From: DATJZH01 sp035499215
GTDB lineage: Bacteria > Actinomycetota > Actinomycetes > Streptosporangiales > Streptosporangiaceae
Length of the DNA stretch: 11,597 bases
Direction: 5' to 3'
Assembly: GCA_035499215.1 (NCBI GenBank)
Contig: DATJZH010000450.1
Location: forward strand, 1-11,597
Part shown: piece by piece, positions 1-6,636 of the stretch
How the letters are laid out: each line of letters starts with the position of its first letter
Numbering within the stretch: position 1 is the stretch's first letter
The notes under the pieces: model-generated
Database searches by the model: none
Told to the model about the DNA's origin: nothing
Seen by the model: the letters and a program-made list of their open reading frames with translations, nothing else
Translations under genes and position numbers: made by a program

Positions 1-3000
1 CGCGGCCGCCGGCCAGGCCGGATGTCGCAGGCCAGCGCCTTGACCTCCTGAATGTGCACGTTCGGGTCCAGGGACAGGTGCGCAAGCTCGTTGGCCGCGT
101 CCCCGGCGGTATAGCCATTGGGTCCCCAGTGCCAGGGCAGCCCGATCTGGTGCAACTGCCTGCCGCCAGCACTGAGCGGCTTCATCCGGCGGGTCACCAT
201 CACCCGAGCCTCGATGGCACTGCGCGCCGTGACAATCGTCGCCCAGCCCAGGTGCTCGAGCCCGCGCTCGGCCGCCAGCTCAGGTGACACCTCGCAGAAG
301 AACGCTGGCTGCAGCTCGGACAGGTACGGCAGGAAGCGCGACATGCCACCCGCCGTGTGATGCTCGGTGAGCCGGTGGGTGGTCGCCACATACGGGAACA
401 CGGCCGAACCAGGCCGGCCGCCGCTGGGCTGGAACCGGTCCTGCGGGTGCTCGATGAGCTGCCGGACCGGGTTGCGCTGCTGGCCGTACAGCAGGTTCGG
501 CAGCGGCGATTCCTGCGGCTCATAGTGCGCGGGCAGCGGACCGTCCACCAGCCCGGCCGGGGCGAACAGCCATGCCTTGCCGTCGGCCTGCATGACGAAC
601 GGGTCGATCCCGGAGATCGCCGCCACCCCGGTGGCACCTTCCGGCGGCCGGTACGAGGGCGCCCGGTCGGCCACGAAGTCCGGCACATCGTGCCCGGTCC
701 ACTGGCCCTTGTCCGCATTCCACCAGACCAGGGCCTTGCGCTCGCTCCACGGCCTGCCGTCAGGATCGGCCGACGCCCGGTTGTAGAGCACCCGCCGGTT
801 CGCCGGCCAGGCCCAGCCCCACTCCGGTGCCACCCAGCTCTGCTCGCGCCCTGGCCTGCGGCGGTCTGCCTGGTTCACCCCGTCCGCGCGCACCCCGCAG
901 TAGATCCAGCAGCCGCATACGGTGGAGCCGTCGGCGGCAAGCTGGGTGAAGGCCGAGAGCGGCCGGCCTGCTGAGTCCCGGCCGTTTACCTCGGCCAGCA
1001 CAGCGTCCGCATCGGGCTCGGCAAGCGGGCCCTCCACCGGATAGTCCCAGGTGAGGTCCAGGACCGGCCGGTCGATCTCGTCGGCCGACCCCGCGAGCTT
1101 CGCCTTGATGCGCCGGCCTAGGTGATAGGTGAACCACAGGTCGCTGCGGGCGTCGCCGCCCGGCTGCACCGCCGTGTGATGCCACTGCAGCATGCGCTGA
1201 GTGTTGGTGAAGCTCCCGCTCTTCTCGGTGTGCGCAGCGGCAGGCAGGAAGAACACCTCGGTCTTGATGTCCTCGGCGCGCATCTCCCCGGTCTCGATCT
1301 CCGGGCCGTTCTTCCACCAGGTGGCACTTTCGATCAGCACGAGGTCCCGCACCACCAGCCAGTCCAGGCTGGCCAGCCCGAGCCGCTGCATCCGCGCGTT
1401 GGCCGAGCCCACCGCAGGGTTCTGGCCGAACAGGAAGTACCCCTTGCAGGCCCCTTCGAGCTGGGCCAGAACTGTCTCGTAAGTGCTGTGGCTGCCGGTC
1501 AGCCGGGGCAGGTAGTCGTAGCAGAAGTCGTTGTCCGCCGTCGCAGCCTCGCCCCACCACGCTTTGAGCAGGCTCACCAGGTATTCGCGGGTATTCGCCC
1601 AGAACCCCTTTTCCACGCTCTCGGCTTCCACATAGGCGTCGAGGTCGTCGTTGCCGCTGCCGGCGTGCGGCATCGGCAGGTACCCGGGCAGCAGGTCGAA
1701 AAGGGTAGGTATGTCGGTCGAGCCCTGGATGGAGGCGTGCCCGCGCAGCGCCATGATCCCGCCGCCGGGACGGCCCATGTTGCCGAGCAGCGCCTGCAGG
1801 ATCGCGGCGGTTCTGATGTACTGCACGCCGACCGTGTGCTGGGTCCAGCCGAGGCTGTAGACGAACGCGGTCGTCCGGTCCGGGCCCGAGTTCTCGGTGA
1901 TGAGCCGGCAGACCTCCGCGAAGGCGTCGGCCGGTACACCGGTAATCTGCGCGACCAGTTCGGGCGTGTACCGGGCGAAATGCCGTTTGAGCACCTGGAA
2001 CACGCACCGTGGGTGCTGGAGCGTCTCGTCGGTGTCGGGGGCCGGATGCGCGGCTGCGCCGCCGGATCCGTGCGCTTCGCCCCGTGCCGCCTCCCGCACC
2101 TGCCGCTGCGAGCGGCCGGCACCGCGCTGCCCGCTCGCGGCCCGCATCTCGGCGCCCTGGTACCGCCATTTCTCGAAGTCGTAGACACGATCGGCCCGGT
2201 CCAGGCCGGAGAACACGCCGTCGAGATCCTCTGTGTCGGCGAAATCCTCGGTCAGGATGGCTGCCGCGTTGGTGTAGGCCACTACGTAGTCACGGAAGTA
2301 CTTGCCGCTGCGCAGCACGTAGTTGATCAGACCGCCGACGAACGCGATGTCGGCTCCGGCCCGGATCGGCACATGCAGGTCGGCGACCGCGCTGGTCCGG
2401 GTGAACCGGGGATCGACGTGGATCACTTTCGCGCCGCGGGCCTTGGCCTCCATCACCCACTGAAACCCGACCGGATGGCACTCGGCCATGTTCGAGCCCT
2501 CGATCAGGATGCAGTCAGCGTTCGCCAGATCCTGCTGGAATGTGGTCGCGCCGCCGCGGCCGAAGCTAGTCCCCAGACCGGGGACGGTGGAAGAGTGTCA
2601 TATCCGCGCCTGGTTCTCGATCTGGATCGCGCCAAGTGCCGTGAACAGCTTTTTGATGAGGTAGTTTTCCTCGTTGTCCAGCGTTGCCCCGCCCAGGCTC
2701 GCGAAGCCCATCGTGCGCCGGGTCCGCGCGCCCCGCTGCTCCCACTGCCAGCCGTCCCGCCGCGCCGCGATGACCCGGTCGGCGATCATGTCCATGGCCG
2801 CGTCGAGATCCAGGTGCTCCCACTCGCGGCCGCCCGGCGGCCGGTAGAGCACCCGGTGCTCGCGGGCGGAGCCCGTGGTCAGCTGCAGGCTTGCGGAGCC
2901 CTTCGGGCACAGCCGACCGCGGCTGACCGGCGAGTCCGGGTCACCCTCGATCTGGGTGACCTTGCCGTCGGAAACATAGACGTTCTGGCCGCAGCCCACT

Positions 3001-3164
3001 GCGCAATACGGGCACACCGACTTGACCACTTTGTCGGCATCTGCGATCCGCGGCCGGAGCTCATCGGTCCGCCTGCTCTTGGCGGCGGCTCCGAGCCCGA
3101 GCGGATCCGCTCCGGTCAGCTGCCGATAGACCGGCCACGACCCCAGCCAGCTGCGACTGCCCAT
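1..3164 (-). CDS. fdhA: Formate dehydrogenase catalytic (alpha) subunit, selenocysteine-containing, 3' end beyond window
   Basis: Oxidises formate to CO2 at a Mo/W-bis-molybdopterin guanine dinucleotide centre and passes electrons through a [4Fe-4S] cluster to partner subunits, which would lie left of the window. 1054 codons are visible in one frame, against about 1015 residues for E. coli FdnG. N-terminal 4Fe-4S motif: C51, C54, C58 and C86, with the electron-relay Lys K88 (CPKG). An in-frame TGA at residue 189 lies in NQARI-U-HSS, matching NQARV-U-HGP of FdnG, so I read it as selenocysteine. His190 and the DPRFTRT motif with its active-site Arg follow. Downstream come AECHPVGFQWVMEAK, DRTTAFVYSLGWTQHTVG, LLGNMGRPGGG, NALRGH-like MALRGHASIQG and, near the left edge, the molydopterin dinucleotide-binding domain (WTGHDVPDF, LPWHWG). 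The frame is still open at base 1 and probably ends within a few dozen residues. The start is ATG 3164, preceded by GAGGGG at 7 nt; a GTG 15 bp upstream overlaps that ribosome site and is less likely. There is no Tat twin-arginine signal. Confidence 0.95.
2569..2585 (-). promoter_or_regulatory. SECIS element (selenocysteine insertion hairpin) inside formate dehydrogenase ORF
   Basis: On the minus strand GTCCCC (2585-2580) pairs perfectly with GGGGAC (2574-2569), leaving the loop GGTCT (2579-2575). The hairpin is 17 nt long and begins 12 nt after the TGA. E. coli fdhF has a 17-nt upper hairpin about 11 nt after its UGA, with the loop sequence AGGUCU that SelB recognises; the GGUCU loop is the same here. 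The E. coli stem has a bulged U that is absent here, so the stem is a plain 6-bp helix. The hairpin encodes T-V-P-G-L-G-T and so is part of the coding sequence. Confidence 0.87.
2598..2600 (-). other. In-frame UGA selenocysteine codon of formate dehydrogenase
   Basis: The minus-strand frame reads Glu-Asn-Gln-Ala-Arg-Ile-TGA-His-Ser-Ser and continues open for nearly 870 more codons of clear formate dehydrogenase sequence. In E. coli FdnG, FdoG and FdhF, selenocysteine occupies this same position before a conserved His. The codon is therefore recoded rather than a nonsense mutation. Annotation that ignores this would give a 188-residue fragment and an N-terminally truncated downstream piece. 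Confidence 0.93.
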
Positions 3165-3171
3165 CTGACCA

Positions 3172-3177
3172 CCCCTC
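3172..3177 (-). promoter_or_regulatory. Ribosome binding site fixing the formate dehydrogenase start
   Basis: The minus strand reads GAGGGG, then TGGTCAG, then ATG at 3164. The 7-nt spacing is ideal for the ATG. The in-frame GTG at 3179-3177 overlaps the motif itself, which argues against it being the start. Confidence 0.6.
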
Positions 3178-3280
3178 ACCTGCTCGGCTGAGGTCTGGCA
3201 CTGCCCGACCGCGAGCAGACATTCAGCCTAAGCCCGCGGTCTGGCCCGCATCCGGCGGGGCAGCTGTCCGCCGTTTATGA

Positions 3281-3294
3281 CCCGTCCGGACGGG
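3281..3294. repeat. Perfect 14-bp palindrome upstream of CDF gene (possible operator)
   Basis: CCCGTCCGGACGGG reads identically on both strands. It ends 13 bp before the GTG start of the CDF transporter and sits in the divergent spacer with formate dehydrogenase. The position suits a repressor or sensor-protein site acting on the transporter, but CG-rich palindromes also arise by chance in this base composition. I cannot link it to a known regulator. Confidence 0.4.
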
Positions 3295-3307
3295 AAGCGT
3301 CAGCCAG

Positions 3308-4273
3308 GTGTGCAGCACGCCGACGGCATCCCGGTCGACCCGGAGTTCCACCCGGCACACCGTGCTCGTCGCCGGCGCGGCGAACATCGTCGTCGCCGCG
3401 GCCAAGCTGGCTGCCGGGCTGCTCACCGGCTCCAGCGCGATGCTCGCCGAAACGGCACATTCCGCAGCTGACACCCTCAATCAGGCGTTCCTGCTCACGT
3501 CGGTACACCAGGCCGACCGTCCCGCGGATCCCGATCATCCGTTCGGATACGGCCAGGAGCGTTACTTCTGGTCGCTGCTGGCGGCGTTCGGCATCTTCAT
3601 CGCCGGCGCCGGCTTCTCGGTCTTCGAGGGATTGCTCGCCCTGCGCGGCGGCGGCGATCGCAACCCGGCGATCGCCTACGTTGTGCTCGGCATCTGCTTC
3701 GCGGCCGAAGGCACGTCGCTGCTGCGGGCGACCTCCCAGGTGCGGGCCGAGGCCCGCAGCAGCGGCACTCACCTGCTGGCCCACGTTCGCAGCAGCCCCG
3801 ACACCACAGTCAAGGCGGCTTTGTTCGAGGACAGCGCGGCCCTGGCCGGCCTGGTGCTCGCCGCGGCCGGCCTGGTGCTCGAGCAGCTGACCGGCTCACC
3901 GGTCTGGGACGGCGCCGCTTCCATCGCGATCGGCGGCCTGCTGGTCGTCGTGGCCATCAGGCTCGGGCTCGACAACAGGGAACTGCTCATTGGCAGGGCC
4001 GCCGATCCGAAAATGCAGCAGCTGATCCGGGACGAGATCGAACGCACGCCCGGCATCGATGATCTTCTTGAGCTCCTCACGATGCACCTGGGACCCGACC
4101 AGCTCATCGTCGCCGCGCGGGTGGCACTCAGCGACGAGGTCAGCGCCAACGGCGCGGAGGATCTCGCCGACGACATCGACCGGCGGCTGGCCGACCGGCT
4201 GCCAGTCGTCCCGACCGTCTTCATCGACCCCACGCAAAGATCAGTCAGCCCGCAAACACAGCACCGGTCCTAG
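3308..4273 (+). CDS. Cation diffusion facilitator (CDF) family metal efflux transporter
   Basis: A 321-residue inner-membrane protein predicted to export a divalent metal (Zn, Fe, Mn or Co; the substrate cannot be read from sequence) in exchange for protons. The N-terminal 17 residues are polar. TM1 is about 18-39, and TM2 carries HSAAD (H51, D55), the metal-site motif of TM2. HPFGYGQERYFW follows TM2, the usual signature of this CDF branch, and TM3 and TM4 come next. A loop with basic residues precedes TM5, which contains FEDSAAL (E174, D175) in the place of the usual H/DxxxD. TM6 is about 198-220. The cytoplasmic dimerisation domain, about 225-310, contains LLTMHLGPDQLIVAARV and ends VPTVFIDPTQ. 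The GTG start is the only in-frame start after the stop at 3278-3280; its ribosome site (GGGAAG, 10 nt away) is weak. It is divergent from formate dehydrogenase, with no obvious functional link. Confidence 0.9.
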   Translation: MCSTPTASRSTRSSTRHTVLVAGAANIVVAAAKLAAGLLTGSSAMLAETAHSAADTLNQAFLLTSVHQADRPADPDHPFGYGQERYFWSLLAAFGIFIAGAGFSVFEGLLALRGGGDRNPAIAYVVLGICFAAEGTSLLRATSQVRAEARSSGTHLLAHVRSSPDTTVKAALFEDSAALAGLVLAAAGLVLEQLTGSPVWDGAASIAIGGLLVVVAIRLGLDNRELLIGRAADPKMQQLIRDEIERTPGIDDLLELLTMHLGPDQLIVAARVALSDEVSANGAEDLADDIDRRLADRLPVVPTVFIDPTQRSVSPQTQHRS

Positions 4274-4307
4274 CGCTCCGCGGCCCGATGTGGCGGCCGG
4301 TTGCGCA

Positions 4308-4333
4308 CCGCCGGTGCCTTACGGCACCGGCGG
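4308..4333. terminator. Strong hairpin, probable bidirectional terminator
   Basis: CCGCCGGTGCC (4308-4318) pairs perfectly with GGCACCGGCGG (4323-4333) across a TTAC loop: an 11-bp, very GC-rich stem. It lies 35 bp past the CDF stop on the plus strand. On the minus strand it lies at the very end of the 30-residue micro-ORF, whose TAA is in the loop. There is no T-tract, as is common for actinobacterial terminators. Confidence 0.75.
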
Positions 4334-4411
4334 CACGACGCCGGGCCTGAACACACCGGGCCGGAACACGACATGCTTGAACGTGCCGTGCCCGGCCTTG
4401 ATCGATACCAT
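4319..4411 (-). CDS. Putative 30-residue micro-protein, unknown function
   Basis: A short ORF of 30 codons and TAA, starting at ATG 4411 with GGAAGGGGAGGAG directly upstream (GGAAGG lies 7 nt from the ATG). The peptide starts MVSIKAGHGTFKH and continues with a near-repeat, VFRPG-VFRPG, before a Pro/Val tail (VVPPVP). It is soluble and basic, with no membrane segment. It lies 47 bp downstream of the 24-residue membrane peptide on the same strand and could be cotranscribed with it. Its stop codon falls in the loop of the terminator hairpin. I do not recognise a family. The ribosome site and terminator placement argue for a real gene, but 30 codons is short enough to be chance. Confidence 0.5.
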   Translation of the reverse strand: MVSIKAGHGTFKHVVFRPGVFRPGVVPPVP

Positions 4412-4418
4412 CTCCTCC

Positions 4419-4443
4419 CCTTCCGTCGTGGCCTTCCGTCGTG
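4419..4443. repeat. 12-bp direct repeat, period 13
   Basis: CCTTCCGTCGTG occurs at 4419-4430 and again, identical, at 4432-4443, separated by one base. On the minus strand the copies lie in the leader of the 30-residue micro-ORF, and the proximal copy contributes the GGAAGG of its ribosome site. It looks like a small tandem duplication that may have doubled a leader segment. Confidence 0.7.
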
Positions 4444-4458
4444 CTTCCTGCGGCGGGG

Positions 4459-4533
4459 TCAGGCCCTGCGCAGGAACAGGATGAGAAGCACGATGAGGAT
4501 AATGACGACGAGCGTGCCTATGCCGATATACAT
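4459..4533 (-). CDS. 24-residue single-span membrane micro-protein
   Basis: The ORF starts at ATG 4533, with AGGAGAGGA (4548-4540) 6 nt upstream, and ends TGA at 4461-4459. The peptide begins MYIGIGTLVVIIL, continues with a run of I/V/L, and ends FLRRA: one hydrophobic helix of about 20 residues with a positively charged C-terminus, so the C-terminus is probably cytoplasmic. The frame is open further upstream to 4656, but that extension is Gly/Ala/Arg-rich, lacks a good ribosome site and is unlikely to be translated. Very short hydrophobic peptides of this shape occur in actinobacteria as uncharacterised membrane proteins (from memory; not searched). It may form a two-gene transcript with the 30-residue ORF. 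Confidence 0.62.
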   Translation of the reverse strand: MYIGIGTLVVIILIVLLILFLRRA

Positions 4534-4539
4534 GGGGAT

Positions 4540-4548
4540 TCCTCTCCT
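4540..4548 (-). promoter_or_regulatory. Ribosome binding site of the 24-residue membrane peptide
   Basis: AGGAGAGGA on the minus strand, ending 6 nt before the ATG at 4533. It is the best ribosome site in the region and selects the short start over the longer 65-codon reading of the same frame. Confidence 0.6.
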
Positions 4549-4770
4549 AGCGTCACAGTGCGCCACGTTGGCTCTGACCGTCCGGGCCCGCAGAGCAGGT
4601 CCCCCGCTGTCCGCCCCATGAGCCTGCCCCGCACTTCCCGTGGCCGGCCAATTCAAACCAGCGCCATGCCCGCGGGCCTTGCCGCCGCTGACAGAATCCG
4701 ATCAACTGAGAACACTGCGGGCTGACTCGACGGCGAGGGGCCTGAGCCGGGCCTGGGCGCGGCTTGACGT

Positions 4771-4797
4771 GCCCCGCCGAGGACGGTCCGGCGGGGC
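4771..4797. repeat. Inverted repeat in the malic enzyme leader
   Basis: GCCCCGCC (4771-4778) and GGCGGGGC (4790-4797) are perfect inverted 8-mers around 11 bp; the flanking G/C also pairs. The element starts directly after a TTGACG hexamer and ends 18 bp before the AGGGAGG ribosome site of malic enzyme. It could be an operator or an mRNA leader hairpin; nothing in the sequence decides between them. Confidence 0.4.
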
Positions 4798-4827
4798 TAG
4801 GGGCGGTACGTCGGCAGGGAGGGCGCG

Positions 4828-6504
4828 ATGGATGTCGAAGCCAGGAACCGAGGCACCTGCGCAGCACCGCCGCGCGGCGCGGAGATCCTCGGGCGGCCGC
4901 TGCTGAACAAGGATTCCGCGTTCACCGAGGCCGAACGCGACGCGCTCGGCCTGCACGGCCTGCTGCCCTGCGGGGTCGTCACCATGGATCAGCAAGTCAC
5001 CCTGGAACTGGAACACCTCCGCCACAAATCCGATGACCTGGAGAAGTACATCGGGCTCGCGGCACTGCACGATCGGAATGAGACGCTCTTCCACCGGCTT
5101 CTGGCCGAGCACCTCGAAGAGCTAGCTCCCATCGTCTATACGCCGACGGTCGGCGAAGCCTGCCGCCAGTTCAGCCACGTCGTCCGCCACCCCCGCGGGC
5201 TGTGGATCACGCCCGACGACGTCAGCCGGATGCCGGAACTGCTGCGCAACGCCGATCGCCAGGACGTCAGGCTGATCGTCGCCACAGACAACGAGCGGAT
5301 CCTCGGGCTCGGCGACCTCGGAGCCGGCGGCATGGGCATCCCCGTCGGCAAGCTCGCCTTGTACTCCGCGGGCGCTGGCGTGCATCCGGCCGTGACGCTG
5401 CCGGTGTCACTCGACTGCGGGACCGACAACCAGGCTCTGCTCGGTGATCCGCTCTATCTCGGCTACCCGAAACCGCGGCTGCGCGGGGCAGCCTACGACG
5501 CCTTCATCGAGGCCTTCGTCGATGCCGTCCGCGAGGTCTATCCCGATGCGCTGCTGCAGTGGGAGGACTTCAAGCAGCACAACGCGATCCGGCTGCTTGA
5601 CCGGTACCGGCACCGGCTGCCGAGCTTCAACGACGACATCCAGGGCACGGCGGCGGTGGTGGTGGCCGGAATCCTCGCCGCGCTGCGGCTGCGCGACGCG
5701 CCGCTGGGCAGCCAGCGGCTCGTGTTTCTTGGCGCGGGAGCGGCCGGCATCGGGATCGCCCGGCTGATACAGATGGTCATGCGCGCGGCCGGCGGGACCG
5801 CGGACACGCGGCGCTCGGTGCTGATGCTCGACTCTCACGGGCTGATCTTCGAGGGGCGCGACCGGGTGGACGCGGACAAGCTCCCGTTCGCGCTGCCGCA
5901 CCGCGAGCTCACCGGGTTCGGTTTCGAGCCGGGCGGCCATTACGACCTCGAGACCGTGGTGCGGCAGGTGGCCCCCACCATCCTGATCGGAACGAGCGGG
6001 CAGCCCGGCGCCTTTACCGAGGCGGCGATCCGTGCGATGGCGGCGCGGACGGCGGAGCCGATCGTGTTCCCGCTGTCCAACCCGACGGCCAACTCCGAAG
6101 CCACCCCGGCCGATGTGCTGGCCTGGACCGAGGGGCGCGCGCTGGTAGCCACCGGCAGCCCGTTCGCTCCGGTCAGGGCCGGCGACCGCACGATCGTTGC
6201 CGGGCAGGCCAACAACGTTTTCATCTTCCCCGGTGTCGGACTCGGCGCGATCGCGGCGCGGGCGCGCGAGGTCACCGACCGGATGTTCCTGGTCGCGGCC
6301 ACCACGCTGGCCGGCCTGGTCACCGCCGAGCGGCTCGGCGAAGGCGCGCTCTACCCGCCACTGCACGATCTCCGGCAGGTATCACGTGCGGTGGCCGTCG
6401 CGGTGGCACGGGAGGCCGTCGACAGCCAGGTGGCTCAGCTGACGCCCGGCGAGGACATCGAGGCAGCGGTGGACGCCGCCATCTGGATGCCGCACTACGA
6501 GTAA
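4828..6504 (+). CDS. maeA: NAD-dependent malic enzyme
   Basis: A 558-residue cytoplasmic enzyme that oxidatively decarboxylates L-malate to pyruvate and CO2 with NAD(P)+ and a divalent metal. It is close in length to E. coli MaeA (about 565) and belongs to the large, eukaryotic-like class rather than the short MaeB-type. Visible motifs: DRNETLFHRLL (82-92); YTPTVGEACRQF with the catalytic Tyr104; RGLWI; a GLGDLGAGGMGIPVGKLALY stretch with the catalytic Lys175; metal ligands E246/D247 in LQWEDFKQHNA and D270 in SFNDDIQG; the dinucleotide-binding GAGAAGIG (302-309); ILIGTSGQPGAFTE; and PLSNPTANSEATPADV near the C-terminus. The start ATG has AGGGAGG 5 nt upstream. It is monocistronic: divergent from the micro-ORFs and convergent with glpD, with a terminator just downstream. 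It links the TCA-cycle C4 pool to pyruvate. The preference for NAD over NADP is inferred from the subfamily. Confidence 0.95.
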   Translation: MDVEARNRGTCAAPPRGAEILGRPLLNKDSAFTEAERDALGLHGLLPCGVVTMDQQVTLELEHLRHKSDDLEKYIGLAALHDRNETLFHRLLAEHLEELAPIVYTPTVGEACRQFSHVVRHPRGLWITPDDVSRMPELLRNADRQDVRLIVATDNERILGLGDLGAGGMGIPVGKLALYSAGAGVHPAVTLPVSLDCGTDNQALLGDPLYLGYPKPRLRGAAYDAFIEAFVDAVREVYPDALLQWEDFKQHNAIRLLDRYRHRLPSFNDDIQGTAAVVVAGILAALRLRDAPLGSQRLVFLGAGAAGIGIARLIQMVMRAAGGTADTRRSVLMLDSHGLIFEGRDRVDADKLPFALPHRELTGFGFEPGGHYDLETVVRQVAPTILIGTSGQPGAFTEAAIRAMAARTAEPIVFPLSNPTANSEATPADVLAWTEGRALVATGSPFAPVRAGDRTIVAGQANNVFIFPGVGLGAIAARAREVTDRMFLVAATTLAGLVTAERLGEGALYPPLHDLRQVSRAVAVAVAREAVDSQVAQLTPGEDIEAAVDAAIWMPHYE

Positions 6505-6527
6505 AGCCTGCGGCAGCGACCCGGCAG

Positions 6528-6556
6528 CTATCCGGGCGGCCAGCCGGCCCGGATAG
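6528..6556. terminator. Bidirectional hairpin terminator between malic enzyme and glpD
   Basis: CTATCCGGGC (6528-6537) and GCCCGGATAG (6547-6556) form a perfect 10-bp stem with a 9-nt loop, starting 24 bp after the malic enzyme stop. The genes converge here, so the symmetrical hairpin can serve both. A second, weaker stem, GCGCGG/CCGCGC (6560-6577), follows directly. Confidence 0.75.
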
Positions 6557-6606
6557 GGAGCGCGGCCGAGACCGCGCCCGGGCCAGCTGCCCCTGATCAC
6601 CGGGGC

Positions 6607-6636
6607 CGGCTGCGCCCTGATCGGCTGCGCCCTGAT
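6607..6636. repeat. 15-bp tandem duplication at the glpD stop codon
   Basis: CGGCTGCGCCCTGAT is present twice head to tail (6607-6621 and 6622-6636). A third partial copy, CCCTGATC, lies at 6591-6598, where GCCCC/GGGGC (6589-6593 and 6602-6606) can form another small stem. The last base of the second copy is the final base of the glpD TGA. This looks like a local slippage duplication in the 3' tail of the glpKD transcript. Confidence 0.7.

Larger units (their letters stand above)
3165..3307. promoter_or_regulatory. Divergent intergenic region between formate dehydrogenase and the CDF transporter
   Basis: This 143-bp gap must hold promoters for both outward-facing genes. I found no -35/-10 pair that I would defend on either strand. 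The clearest element is a perfect palindrome at 3281-3294 (separate entry). A less GC-rich patch with GTTTATGA lies at 3273-3280 on the plus strand, and TTAGGCTGAATG lies on the minus strand around 3221-3232; both are only weak -10 candidates. Confidence 0.4.
4534..4827. other. Divergent spacer between micro-ORFs and malic enzyme
   Basis: This stretch of nearly 300 bp must carry the promoter for the minus-strand micro-ORFs and for malic enzyme on the plus strand. It is somewhat less GC-rich in the middle (about 4650-4720, with AATTCAAACCA and GATCAACTGAGAACAC). On the plus strand TTGACG (4764-4769) is a possible -35 but has no matching -10 at 16-18 bp. An inverted repeat follows at 4771-4797. 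I see no convincing gene here. Confidence 0.4.

Noticed and set aside
760..2169. A 469-codon minus-strand frame inside formate dehydrogenase
   Set aside because: It is out of frame with the real gene; the product is low-complexity Arg/Gly/Ala and overlaps strongly conserved formate dehydrogenase motifs.
2598..3179. Formate dehydrogenase as a pseudogene broken by a nonsense codon
   Set aside because: The TGA lies exactly at the known selenocysteine position, a SECIS-like hairpin follows, and the downstream frame is intact.
1122..3191. A 689-codon open frame on the plus strand, opposite formate dehydrogenase
   Set aside because: It is antisense to a gene supported by many family motifs. Long antisense frames are expected in GC-rich coding DNA, and its translation (Arg/Ala/Gly/Pro-rich) shows no recognisable domain.
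4459..4656. A 65-residue reading of the membrane peptide from an upstream start
   Set aside because: The extra 41 residues are composition-driven sequence without a good ribosome site, while the internal ATG has an excellent one.
4764..4792. Sigma70-type promoter for malic enzyme from TTGACG
   Set aside because: No acceptable -10 hexamer at 16-18 bp spacing; the hexamer may be chance.
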